DNA from: Pyxicephalus adspersus
Taxonomy: Eukaryota > Chordata > Amphibia > Anura > Pyxicephalidae
Assembly (NCBI RefSeq): GCF_032062135.1
Contig: NC_092859.1
Span: 33,478,853-33,542,852, forward strand
Direction of reading: 5' to 3'
DNA: 64,000 nucleotides
The position numbers were made by a program, and so were the translations under genes. The notes below the pieces were generated by a model. That model was given only the letters and a program-made list of their open reading frames with translations, searched no databases and had not been told where the DNA came from. This document shows positions 47,449 through 59,760 of the stretch, one piece after another; position 1 is the stretch's first letter; each line of letters opens with the position of its first letter.

Positions 47449-50400
47449 TTGCATAATTTCAGACCTTTTGACTTTGAGATGAAACACACTCAGTGAGTCC
47501 TGCTCACTAACCAATAACTAAATACTTTGAGGCTCACTGTAAGTATATTCTATGCATGGAAAAAAGGCATCAACCTGAACATGTAATAAAACACACCGAT
47601 ATTCTAATATGTTTATTAGTGGCATCATCGGTGTCACCTAACCTGACACAAGCTGCTTCAACAATGAAATGTTTGGATGGAGGAAAAAAGGCAACCAGAA
47701 AAGAAAACTGCAACAAATATGGCAAGTTTACATTTCCAATTTTTGTTTTTAGCATCCATTTTTTTTTATTCTCATGTGATTTTATTTTCATTAATTAAAC
47801 ATTTTTCATCAGCAATGATCTCTTGTCACCTTCATCAACAAGATTACAACCATGACTTCCCTCGTTATCAGTATTTTTTTTAATTTCCCCAAACATCACT
47901 AGTACTTCACCCTAACCATTATCACCATATACAATAATGGCTTAACTTTCTCTTGGCCCTATCCTCATTCTTTTTTCGAAAGCAGTTTTACCAGCACAAA
48001 AATTATCAATCCACTGCTATCAGAATACTGTGGGTGTGATGATAAGGGAAAATTGGGCGAGGGGACAGAGAAAAATGTGCCCTCTGGCATGGGGTATAAA
48101 CAGAAGCAACCAGCCCTTTCATGTTATCGACAAATTTTTGTTGTCTCAGTAAACTGTACTATACAACGTGAGCACACTGATGGGTACAATCTCATATTTT
48201 TGTATGTTTGTTCACTCTACTTCTCAGATTTTAAACTTCCCTCTGCTATATACTTTAAATGGAAGTCTGAATGGGGAGAGGGTAGCTATGTAATGCACAT
48301 TCTATGCCACTGACTTATGTATTGCTCTAAACTATGTTTCAATGGTGAGGTATTTAAGCTCAGGACCACCACAGCCCAACACATCTCATTAGTATTGACC
48401 CAGATAGCTATCACTATCCCACCACTAAAAAAATCACATTTGTTCCACTGGTTTTCATAAACTGTATTGCTCTCAGTACCATTTTCCTGGTCTGACCATC
48501 TCTGCAGTTTATATTTTACAATTGATATAATGTTAAAAATAACCAATTTTTTGTCTTATAATGAGCCTTTCCATTGGTGTCCCTTACACATGTTGTCATT
48601 TGCCAGTAAATGATGGACATTCCAGGCCTCCTGCTGCTCTGTTATTTTTGTTAACTAAGTCCCAGCGGAGAATCAGATGCTCGCACAAGGGCAAGATGCC
48701 TTCAGCCGCAAACGTCCTTGACAAGGCTGCGCCTTCGACTCGAGGTTGCAAGACTCGTATTGCTCTAATTCCCTGCAGAATTGATGAGGCCATTTATTAA
48801 GTGAGTCCAACAAGTCACAAGACCTTAATTACCAGAGGTTAAAAATGATTTATGTAAACATAAGGAAGAAAGTACAATAGATTCCAACACTTTCAATTTC
48901 ATTTCTTTTAAGCAATCATTATATACTGAACTTGAATAATAAAAAAAAAACAGCCAAAACATAAAATAAATTGAAAGTTTTTTACAGAATGTTTGATTTG
49001 ATTCTCTTTAGATGTGCTTCAAGGTGTGTGACATGCTATTATTATTATTTTTATTATTATAAATATAAATAATAAACAGTATTAATAGAGCACATATATA
49101 ACATGTCATATAGCTGTACACTGTAAATCTCGCTGCTATTGGGTTCTTTTGATTGAAGAATATGTAAACCAAATGAATACATTTTCATGTAAGCTCTAAC
49201 ATGTTAAAGTGATCCTAGAATGAAACGTTAACATTTTGTTGCTGCAGCTGGGACACACATATGCAATGTAGCATATTTGAAACAATTTTTGCATCCTTAT
49301 AAATAAATAAACTTGAAATATTGGCATATTAGGTTGAGACAAGGTGTGCTTTACCAAAGTATTTATATACAGTACATCCCATCAGGGATGTCTTTGGGCA
49401 TCATATTGTCATATTGTCATAAATAGTGACAATCTGAGCACTGATTGCTATTTCTGCAAGCCCCACCTCTCTTCATGCGTACAATGTAGAAATAAAAAAA
49501 CTGGATGCTATTGAAAGAACATCATTGTAGCAAAATAGGAAGATGGTTTACATTTCCTTAAACTTTTCCTTTTGTGAATGTATTCAACCCCCTATCGCTG
49601 TTGGGCACAAGTCCTTGAGTGCCATTATGGTAATCAGAGTTTTTAAAAGTGTAGACCTATGTTTCCTCGTTCCATGCCCTTTACTCTTGGAAAAAGTAGC
49701 ATATATATTATGGTAATATTCGATTCAAGGAATTGCTCTGTTTTGTGGGGTCAAAGGTTCTGTTTGCAAAATGAAGTATTTTTTCTAGGCAAAATGCTGG
49801 AGTTTGTGAGAGGTTTAACTTGATGAACTAATGAATAGCAATGACATTGAGTGTAGCATAATGGTGTTATGCTCCCCAGTCACCCAAGGATCCACTGCCT
49901 TGCCTATTAATTGCTTTCAAACAGTAACGGTAAAAAATGTAAATAATAGTAACATTTAGTAAAAAGAAGGCAAAAAGAAATCTGAAATTTTAGAGGTGTC
50001 CCCAGAACAAGGGATGGAGAAAAAGTTTCTGTTTGGGACCTGTTTCAAGGTCAGCTCACTAAAAGGGGAATTCTTCTAACATTGGGAGATTTTCTCTTAC
50101 TTTCAGTTGCATCTGTGGGACAAGAAGTGCAATTTCCCCAATGGTATAAGGATATATAAAACAATTTACTTCTACTTACACTTTTCATGATCCTTCAAAA
50201 AGTTTTCCTTGGGCTAAACAATCATTTGCCAATTTTCTTTTGAACCCAACCTGCTGTTTACATTCCCCCTAGAATACAAGTCATCTCTGGGGTAGGTATA
50301 AGGAGATGCAAAGTGTGTTGTTGTATAACCGCCCCGTACCATCCTCATTGACAAGGTGCCACAAGTGGGTTCTGCACAAAGGCCCACTGTTTCCTATGTC

Positions 50401-52947
50401 TACCACTGTCTGGGATCACAACATTTCGGGAATTAGCAGAGCTCATACATCATTATGTCAGCATTACTTAGTTTAGTTAGTTTAATAAGTCTTGGAAGAG
50501 CACGTGTCCCCCACTGCTACTGGAGGGAGAAAAGGTTGTGTTAAAAGACCAAAAGACAAAGCAGAAAAATAATATGTAGTAGTAGTAGCTTTCTTTTTGT
50601 AAATAATACCAGAGGTTGGGGGAATGTATAGAGTTCCAATTTACCCTAACATTATTTCTAAAGTTAAGACTTTTTGTTTTTATTTTGGATACTGTAGTGA
50701 ATGGTAAAATCTCTTTTATTATTTTATATTATTTATATTTATTTTGCTGTGTCTGATTGTGAGAATTTCCCTTAACCTTCTGCTAATAGAAAGTCAACAA
50801 GAGGAACTATAAAGGGAATTCCCATCTCACCTGTCATCAAAACGAGTGTGCCTAAAGAAAAACTTCCTCTCCTTTTCTCTTTTAGTGACAACTCAAAGTT
50901 TTTGAATTTTCCATACTCTTAGTCCCTCTAAAAAGGAACACCAGGTTCAACTGAGTGACTTAATCTGCCTAGATGGACACAGACAGCAAAGGTTCTGAAC
51001 TCTCTATGCTTTGCATACACATAACACCCTGAAAAAACAACTGACTGCCCCTTTTTGTTTTTCAACTAATCAAGCCAATTCAGATACCATCCCAATAGAG
51101 ATCAATTTGTTTATTTCTGTATAGTGTTACGAATGTCACAGATTCACTTCTACATGTCTCACTTTGCAAGGTAAAATTCTTTTTAATGGATCCTCCAGGT
51201 AATAATCAGGAATGACAACACCCCCACCTCCATTATAGTATGTGAGGACATGCAATTTTCCGGAGAAAAAGAAGGAAGAAAGTATGTGACAAGAATACAT
51301 ATAGGCCCTGGGAACATTAATGAATACACTCAGATATTACTGCCATACAAAGAGAGTGTGATTTCCTGGCAGGCTTTCTTCTATGATGGTAAATACCTTA
51401 TATAGGTCTCATAACAGTAATTAGAGGAGAACAATAAATACATATCCAATAATGTGTTTTTTACAAGCTAGTAATTAACAATAGCAGACACAATGTGGTT
51501 GATGGCGGACTGTTGTGAGCAGAGGCTGATAATACATCACCTGGAGAATCATGCTGCTAATCTCCCAAAGGATTCTGGGTTGTATATGCTATATGGTTTG
51601 AGAATCAAGTTATTGCGGAAAAACATATTAGGGCATGTATCTAGTTATTTTGTTTGCTTTAAACACATTTTTAATTCCCATACAATTCTAAGGTAATGCA
51701 AAATCTGCTTAGCAGGTCAAATGCAGAAGCAAGTCAAGTACACATGTCTGTGAATTCTGAATAATTTCCGATGATGGCATCCACAAAATTCCAAATCTTG
51801 TTGACCCTGGCCCTTAAAACTAGTTCACATAGCTGTTCAGATTCTATACAGGGGGCTGCAAAAGGCTGAAACCAGGTCACATTTATGGTATCACACATTA
51901 AAAATGATGTATTATTAATAATAGTGTGCTGCATTAATTTGTGTCATTTGCATCTGCCTAATGTTCAGCTGCAATCTGAGTTTACCCCCATTCCCTCTTA
52001 CCATCTCCAATGGAGGTCATAGAGTTGACTGCTCTGTCTTGCTGGAGTGTCTGGATAATTTATGTAAATAAACAGTTCCCTCGTATGTTTTCTTATTATT
52101 TAGATGCTGGCCAGGAGTTAACTATTAAAATAAATCTAAAGCTAACATTTTTTCAAGTTTTGAATAGAGTAGAGAGGGGTTAAAACCCTATTTTTTGTGT
52201 CAGTCCAATTAGGGAAATTTCATCTTGGACATTTGTAACCTAAACAAGTATCTCAATTAAAATATTTCCACCCTATTCTTTGATTAAGAATATTTGGTGA
52301 CTTTCAGCCCCATTGACCACATGATCTGCAGAACAATTAGAGAGGTGTCACTGACAGCAATAAAAACTCCAGAGAGTTTCTTACCCTTCTCACTACAGTA
52401 TGCAAATACAAGAATGGCTTTAGATACATTTTATCTTTTAAACCATTTAACCCAACAGCATCAAACAAATGAAAGGTGCAGATTTAAAAGCTTATCTTGT
52501 TTGCAGAACAAATGTAAAATGAAATTACAAAAATGTGTGAGAACTGCCACTCATCCTAAATTTTAAATTTCTGTGCAAAAATTATGGTTCCTACAGAGAA
52601 GCTGATTGACATCTCCTGAAGCCGCAGGCATTCTGACTACAGAAGTAAAACACATTTTTACATTCTTTCATGACTGCTTGACTTTGCACTTCATTCAGTG
52701 AATACTTGACATAAGGGCAGAATTAGCATTGAGAAGAGAATTACATTTTTAATGAGAATATTTTCTGCCTAGTAAAAAACAAGAATAGCCAGTTAAACAG
52801 GTGATTTCAGCTTGAAAGAAGCTTGAACTTAAATTCTGGAGTTCAATACCATCTCAATGGGACAGGGGCCAGGAACAGGGACCAAAGAATTATCTAGTAC
52901 AACCTTTTTATTTACATTTTTACCATGGGAGATCCAAGGTACCCATG
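47449..52947. other. Non-coding stretch
   Basis: A probable family E fragment is at 49990-50165 and an ATT-rich run near 49040. 48660-48830 is more complex and CpG-bearing but unassigned. No gene. Confidence 0.45.
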
Positions 52948-53020
52948 GTTTAGGGAAACCCCAGCACTTTTGGAGGAATCCTTAGGTTCCAACTTTGGTT
53001 GGTTGAGAAACACTGATGTA
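52948..53020 (+). mobile_element. MITE, family A, right-end fragment
   Basis: GGTTCCAACTTTGGTTGGTT followed by GAGAAACACTG corresponds to the right terminus of family A. The left half is missing. It lies 270 bp from the opposite-oriented copy at 53288. Confidence 0.5.
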
Positions 53021-53287
53021 GTAGAATCTTAATTAACATTTTCAGGTACCATCCAGACTTTCACAGGTCTCTTGAGTCCTCTGCAAAACTCAGCATCAAC
53101 ATTTGGGGTCCATTCACGCCTTGGAAACTGCATTGCACTTTAAATAAAATTGCATTAGGGTGGCCCCTATCAAACAAAGCATTTATAAAAAAGGCTGTGC
53201 ACCATTTATGGCAATGGGACACGCCACGACAAACAGGTGCATTGGGCTGCACTTCAATACATGTATTTGAAGCTGCATTATTTTAGG

Positions 53288-53575
53288 GCAGTCATTTACA
53301 ACCAGGGTTCCATATTACCCTATGGTGCCTCCAGGGGTTGCTAGGGTCCTTAAGCTGGGGGTCACCTCCTATTTGAGGGTACCTGCCTAGTTCTAGGTCC
53401 AAGGCTACTTGGCAGAGCTATCTTCATGACCCCAATGATATTTTTTAGCTGTCTATAAGGGTAGTGTTCACCACCACTATAAATTGGAATTACCCCACTG
53501 ACCCTAAATGAATGATTTGAAAATTATTAAATAGATTCTTCTGGACAAAAAGATTGAAAAGGGTTGCTGCAGTCT
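53288..53575 (-). mobile_element. MITE, family A, reverse-oriented copy
   Basis: GCAGTCATTTACAACCAGGG then TGGTGCCTCCAGGGGTTGCT is the inverse of the right end of the 17971-18990 copy. CCCACTGACCCTAAATG and GAAAATTATTAAATAG mirror its left half, and it closes near AAAAGGGTTGCTGCAG. Confidence 0.6.
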
Positions 53576-54289
53576 GTTGGGGTGCCATATAAAATTAATG
53601 GAACTAGAACATGCTAAGCAGCACTGCACATTTGTGATGTAAATGGGTCCTGAAAGACACAAAATAGATACCATGCAAATATTTGCACTGTCCAGAAATC
53701 TAAATTGTTAGTCTATGGATTAGATGTTACAACCAATGCATTTCTGGAGCTGCTAAAGTCCTCCTTTTTAAGGCCCTTCCACAGCTGTAAATCACCATGA
53801 AGCAGCTAGGATTAAGGAATATATTAGTGCATTAGTATAAAAGTGCAGGCAGTGTTATCAAAACTATGCCATGCCCACCATTCAACTATTTTTACAGCAA
53901 TCCAAGACAGCTAGGCTGGAACAGGAGGATCTGAATACAGTAACACTTTCAATCAATGTCTTTAGTCCCAGCCTTGTTTAAAGAAAATAGGGAAAAAAAT
54001 AAATAAATAAAAATGAATTCTGATTCATTATCATCTCTACAGATCACATTCCTCTGACTCATGTTTTTTAGGGTACTCTGGCTGTATTTTTCTCTCTAAG
54101 CTAACATGAGACAAATCATCAGTACCATCACAGAACACCTCTGCCCACTGCTTTTCTCTTTCAGAAAAATTCACGGTAAGGCCTGGTTTAGTTTTATTTT
54201 TACTTTAATATATAGAAGTAAAAAAATCCCTACCAGGCTAATTTCTTGCTTCCTGTGTACCATGAAGGAAATTCCTGTGTCAGAGAAGC
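53576..54289. other. Non-coding stretch
   Basis: No gene or element end recognised. Confidence 0.5.
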
Positions 54290-54520
54290 AACAGAAGATC
54301 AGAGGAAATCTCCCAAAGTGAAGGATTTCCCCTTTTATACAGTTGTACCTGTGGGTTAGAAGTTGGTGGTCCCTTTGGAAGAACACCCTTCACCTGTTGT
54401 TCTGGAAACAACTCTAAAATTTATTAATTCTCCTAGTTCTTCTCAGTAATAATGGCTACCAATAAAAATGGAGGGGTTTATTTCCCCAATGGGGACACAG
54501 ACAGTAATTAAAGTCCAACC
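54290..54520. repeat. Probable dispersed repeat, family E, further copy
   Basis: AAATCTCCCAAAGTGAAGGA, TTTCCCCTTTTATA, AATGGCTACCAATAAAAATG and GGGGACACAGACAGTAAT parallel the modules at 35290-36090 in order. Diverged. Confidence 0.35.
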
Positions 54521-54866
54521 AAACATAATGAAACAATTGTCATTGTGTGATTAAATGTACTGGGGACAGGTGACAACTAATAACATTACACCAGTGTAAG
54601 AAAAGGTCCAGGTCCAAACTATGTATAAAAGTATATTTTTATTATGTTTTTATTTAGTTAAAGTGTATGTACAGCCATGTGTATGTACAATGGTTTTGCC
54701 CCAGTTTACATTAGGCAGCAGTGAGCTGTGTTCCCATTCCCAGTGTTGGTGTTCGAATTCAGGTTGTCCCTATATTCGACCCGAAAATGGCTGTTCGAAT
54801 TCGGGCAGACCCGAATTACACGAATTCGTGTTTAAAAATATGTTTATAAGAAAAAAAAGGCGAACT

Positions 54867-55086
54867 CCAGATGAACTCTCAATGGGGTTTCTCCATTGAG
54901 AGTTCATCTGAGTGTTCAGTTCCCACGGTCACCGGGCTGTACTTATCATTGATAAGTACAGCCCGGCGAGCGTGGGAACTTGTGGTCACAGCTGATTGGA
55001 AGCACTTGCGTGCCCGTGGACCCTGGGAACTGAACTGCAGATGAACTCTCGATGGAGAAACTCCATTAGGAGTTCATCTGCAGTTC
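54867..55086. repeat. Triple-hairpin compound palindrome
   Basis: Hairpin 1: arms 54868-54885 and 54893-54910, 18 bp perfect, 7-nt loop. Hairpin 2: arms 54932-54948 and 54950-54966, 17 bp perfect, around one central base; extended by 9-bp perfect arms 54919-54927 and 54971-54979 across a 4x4 internal loop. Hairpin 3: arms 55032-55055 and 55063-55086, 24 bp with 3 mismatches, 7-nt loop. Hairpins 1 and 3 are related in sequence, and 54915-54925 is also the inverse of 55024-55034, so an alternative long-range fold exists. EcoRI-site-rich inverted motifs (CGAATTCG type) precede it at 54750-54830. Probably a MITE or fold-back element. Confidence 0.9.
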
Positions 55087-56482
55087 CACTGAGGTTAATT
55101 AACCTCTAGTGCCCAGGGATCGCAGTGGATTCTCAGGGCTGCATTCATTCTTGTTTGCTATCCTCTTGTTCCTCTTGTGTGTTACAACAATGCATAGTTG
55201 TGACTGGCCTTTTAAGCTGAGTGATCACATACATTAAGTGTTTAGTTTTTACGGTAGCACTACAGAGAGCTTGGTGCTGCTCTCTCGGAAAATTATTTTT
55301 GCCATTCTAATCCTGTTTATCCTTCCTAGCTAGATTCTTGACATTGCTTCATTTACCCATCTGAGTAATGGTCTTGTCTGATCCTAGTAATCTGAATGGT
55401 CATTATAGGTAATTACCCCCCATTACCTCTAGAGTCAGAATACCCCCCCCCCCCAAGTAACTCTGGTCTGCACTGACCATGGATTTGGCCCAGGGTACAT
55501 ACAGGCAGACTGTGGGAGAGCTATTATTGGCCCCTTACACAGGCAGATTCTGTATAAACGGATGACAATAACAGGTTTGGGCTGTGTGAATACTAAGGTC
55601 ACTCACTATTTATAAACTGACAGACACAGATATGAGGCACACAGCTCAGACCAAGAACTATATCCAGGTGTCCACATCATCTGTTACTAAATGATACCTT
55701 GTACCTCTATGCTATCAACAGACGTTAGCACTAAAAAATAAAAATGACTACACGTATAATCTGTTAATTCAGAAGTAAATCACAGAACCCTCGGATTTTT
55801 GTCTTTATCATTGCTCAGATCCTGCCAACCTTATCATCTTATAACAAGTCTGTTGCTACCAGGTTAAGCTGATAACACATGATACAATCTGATTGTACAA
55901 ATTCAAAATTTTAGAAGTAGTGGCAAGCTGGCAGCTGCACAGAATGGCTTGTTTCAGCCGAGGGTCTGACCTGTCCTTACAGAGGTTATGACAAACCATT
56001 CAACACTTGCTTTTATTCATTTGGTTTACCCTAAAGTCAAATTACCAATGTCTTCAATGATTTTTCATCCAAAATTTTATTTAAAAATATGTCGAATCTT
56101 GGTTGATAGCACATTATACCATGTAATAAAACTATGGTATGAGGACGGGGGTAGATAAACAACTTGAATGCCAGTGACATATGAAGATGTATCATATATA
56201 GTATTATGATTTTTCTCATGTTAAGTTAGTGATCCCCCATGGCAGTGGTGCATCTGTACTCCAAACATATTTTTGTCATTTTGTGAATACTACGCGTTAT
56301 ATAATAATGTCTCTGGTCTGACATGTCACCACTGTCCCTCTTCCCTAAATAAACATTTCAGCTTCACGTAGGATATTCCCACAGCTCACATTCACTGCAT
56401 TCCATACACGACACTGACTTTTTTATTTCCTTTGACGTCATCAATTTAAGAACAGTAGTACAGCCCTTGTCCCAGGATAACA
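55087..56482. other. Non-coding stretch
   Basis: C-run at 55444 and a perfect CRE-like TGACGTCA at 56433-56440. Otherwise nothing. Confidence 0.5.
55444..55455. repeat. C homopolymer run
   Basis: A run of about 12 C residues, a likely sequencing and polymorphism hotspot with G-quadruplex or i-motif potential only if extended. Confidence 0.8.
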
Positions 56483-56762
56483 TTAAAGTGGACCTATCAC
56501 CACATTTTTTACATTATATAAAGGGGGTGGTTGACCCTTTTATCATAAAGGGCTTTCCTGGAAGGTAAAAAAAAAAATGTGCACCTCCTTGAGATCAAGT
56601 GAGCAGAAGCTGGAAGGAGAAGAAAGAAAATGGCGACACCTGATGTACTGTCTGCACCAGAAAGTAGAAGGAAGCCAGGAAGGTGCGGGACCTACAGGAC
56701 ACCGATTGCAGAGGGATCGAGGGATATTTTTTTTTTATTTTGATGAAAATTACGCTTTAACC
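56483..56762. mobile_element. MITE, family C, copy 2
   Basis: TTAAAGTGGACCTATCACCA at the left and GCTTTAACC at the right form short inverted ends. The sub-terminal block GGTTGACCCTTTTATCATAA aligns with GGTAGACAATCCTTTTATAT of the 34158 copy. An internal segment has CTGGAAGGAGAAGAAAGAAA. An open frame here (56577-56900) is not recognisable. Confidence 0.45.
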
Positions 56763-59499
56763 ATTTCAAGCAGACATGTTTTGAAAGAAACCCATAGGCT
56801 GCCATTGGTGCCATTGACCTCCTCATTAAAATGCTACTTGCATGGATGTGGTGTTTATGTCATAGTACTCTTTGACTCATTGACCTGGATGAGGGATTAA
56901 AAACTGTAACTTTACTTCAATTTGTACTTGCTGCCTTCTGGGTCTGTCAATCTCCTGAATCATGCCTGGTTCTGGACTGTGTCTGGCAGCAGCCATCTTT
57001 GCTTTGTTTCCTGATGTCAGAGCTGACTAATATCTAGTACGAAAACTCTTTCTACTGCTTCCCCAAGGAACAAAAATATGGCCTGCTATAAATTTTAGAT
57101 TCACCCTGATGATAAAATAAAAGCTTTTACAGATACATGGTGCATCATCCATGCTGCAGTGACATCAGGCCAAGCCCAGTACCCCTTACATTTCTCCTGT
57201 TTTCACTGGTATAATGTGAAAATCACAGATTCTTGTACACTACAGTTTCTTTTGTAAATCAGGAAAAGGTCTCTTTATCGTGAGTCAGCCCTGCAATATG
57301 AGTCACAGTTCCAGCCTACATTGTCTTCAGTTGTCAATCTATTTTGTATGTTTGTACCTTGGCCTACAACTTCCTTTTGTCTCTCCACAGTCATCATTGT
57401 CCATGTCTGATGTAATGCACATTGGAAAAGCGTTGCAGGTTCATTTCTTGTTCCTGTAATTCCACTAAATGCAGTGGCCAACACAATTTCTGAAAAATTA
57501 TGACCTTGAATAATACACTTTACAAAAGAGACCTGTGCTGGGGAGGAACAAGCAGGCTGCTATTTCTGAGCTCTCCTTTTGTCAATGTTGGTTGCTTGGC
57601 CATCAGGCTGATTATCTAGATTCATGAATGAATCATTGGATCAGAAAAAAATGCAGCTCAGAATTTCTAAATTATGTGTTACCTAAAACCAAGATTAAAA
57701 ATAAAATACATTGCATTGCTTTGAACCTGTCCATAGATGTGGTAGCTGCATCATTTTATGGGTAATTACATTCGCCTTTGTAACTTCATGGAGCCTGCTT
57801 TTCTATAAGTGCTGTAGGTGAGTGTTGTCATTTGGCCAAGAAGTATGTAACTATAGAATCACCAGGTGAAATAAGGAGATAAAGCTTTAAAAAATAGGCT
57901 AATGCATCCACTACATCCCAGGACTGGCAAGCTACAATACATTACAATTTTACATACATTTTAATTTTCCACATTTGCTTAAGGACTGTAGCTCAATTTA
58001 TTGAACCTCCACATCTGACTATTTCATGTCACAGCTAAACAAATCCGAAGAAAAATGGCATAGTTCCCATAATAAAATATTTTAATTCTTTGCTGTGGCT
58101 TCCAGATCCAGTGTTCATTTAAGGCATATTGTATATCCAGTCATCACTGGAGGAACAAGAACTGCCGTTTTACTGCTACCCAGGGCTTTCCCTCAATGTC
58201 ATTGTTACAATATTTTCCATAAAAAACAAAGGAAAGATTTCAACGGCAACACAAACAAAAATAATAATTTAGTAAAAAGACCAGAACCCCCTGTCAACTT
58301 TTTATTTCTGTCTGCGTTGCCGAGAATTTTGCCAGGACAGTAAGTCAGGGGGGAGATTTTAATAGCAGTAAAGAAAAAAACAAATGGGGATTTTTATGCT
58401 TCCCAATCCCCACTTTAAATATCCTTACACACCTCTCAAATATCCTTACTTCTTCTTGTGCCAATAACCTGCTCAATGTTAGCCTCATTATTTTTCCCCA
58501 GAAAGGGAAAACGGACACAAGTTATGATCAAATGCACTGAAACCGCAAGGGCAATGAGTAAAAACACATTACCTGCGGTGCTGTTTGCCACTCCTGGGTG
58601 AATAGCGGTTTTCCACTGCAAGTGTGAAAGAGGAAAAGAATTGCAAGATACTATTCAATTCCCAACAGGGACATTTGTACAGTTCTTTTAATCTCCTAAT
58701 GTTTGCGTGAGATCCCCAGGTTGTCTCGGAGGGCTTGTTTAACCAAAAAGCATACCGGTAGGTTACTCAGCTTCCCATCCAAAACTGACCCATTTTTTAA
58801 AGGACATAGAGGCTGTAGACTCTTGGACTCGTGTGCTCTCCAGACTGGAATATGTCACTGGTGCCTGTACTAAGAAAACACATCTTGCTACATGTGGTGT
58901 CTCTTTCTTTTTACTTATCCTGCTGTGTATTGATTCATGTTGTTATCTCTCAGGCACCAGAAGGACAGACAAGACAGACTGGAAGAGTGTCTAAAGATAC
59001 AAGAATAAATGAGGATCCGTCACAAGGGAATTTCCAACAAGCTAATTCTTGAATTAACCTTGCTTTTTGGATTGGTCTCCTCACATAACCTATACATAAC
59101 TACTTTATGTTTTCCAGGGCTTGGGTCAACCGTACATCACTGTCACAACTGCCTCCTTGTCTGTGTCCTACCTGTAACCCTTACGTTCAGTGCACAGGGT
59201 CCTGGGCTGGCAGTGTCCTATTTCTAGCGTGTGCCAAAGGAGCCAGTTTATGAGAGCATTAGGATGCTAAGCATTATTAGGTCCTATTACAAAATAAGCC
59301 CAATTCTAGCTATTATTTTTGTATATAAATATTTGGGACAATTTTGGCGTTTCTTATCTGACGTTGTACCCCACAGACTCACAGCTCTGTCATCCAGTGT
59401 TAATGAACGTCCTGTAAGGCCAGGGTGTCAGGAACCAATGCAATGAACTTACAGGAGAATGCTGTTGCACTCTTCCCTGGAGCATTAAGGACTTCTCAT
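56763..59499. other. Non-coding stretch
   Basis: Short frames only, none with a recognisable domain. Confidence 0.5.
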
Positions 59500-59600
59500 A
59501 TTAAAATATTTCTTTATAGTAAAGGCTATGAAAATGTGGAATAGACTTCCCCACTAGCTAATTCTATAGATTGGTTCAAAACAAAGACTGGGTGCACAAA
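59500..59600 (+). mobile_element. Possible LINE 3' end relic
   Basis: The plus strand around 59520 reads VKAMKMWNRLPH followed by stop-interrupted residues and QRLG. This resembles the WNxLP...FKxxLD end of many CR1/L2/Rex-type LINE proteins. The non-coding sequence after it (to about 59760) resembles a repeat I recall from frogs. Weak, multiply broken. Confidence 0.35.
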
Positions 59601-59760
59601 ATATAACCAGCTATTAATATCTATAAGTCATAACACTGTAGATTGTGAAAGGAGGAGGGTATCTATTTGTCTTTGGAGATCAGAAAGGATTTTTCCCCAA
59701 TTGAGGCAAATTGAACTATGTTATATGAGGAGTTTCTTTATCATCTTCTGGATGCTCCAA

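Noticed and set aside
56433..56440. Perfect CRE TGACGTCA
   Set aside because: An 8-bp match is expected about once in a window this size; no promoter context.
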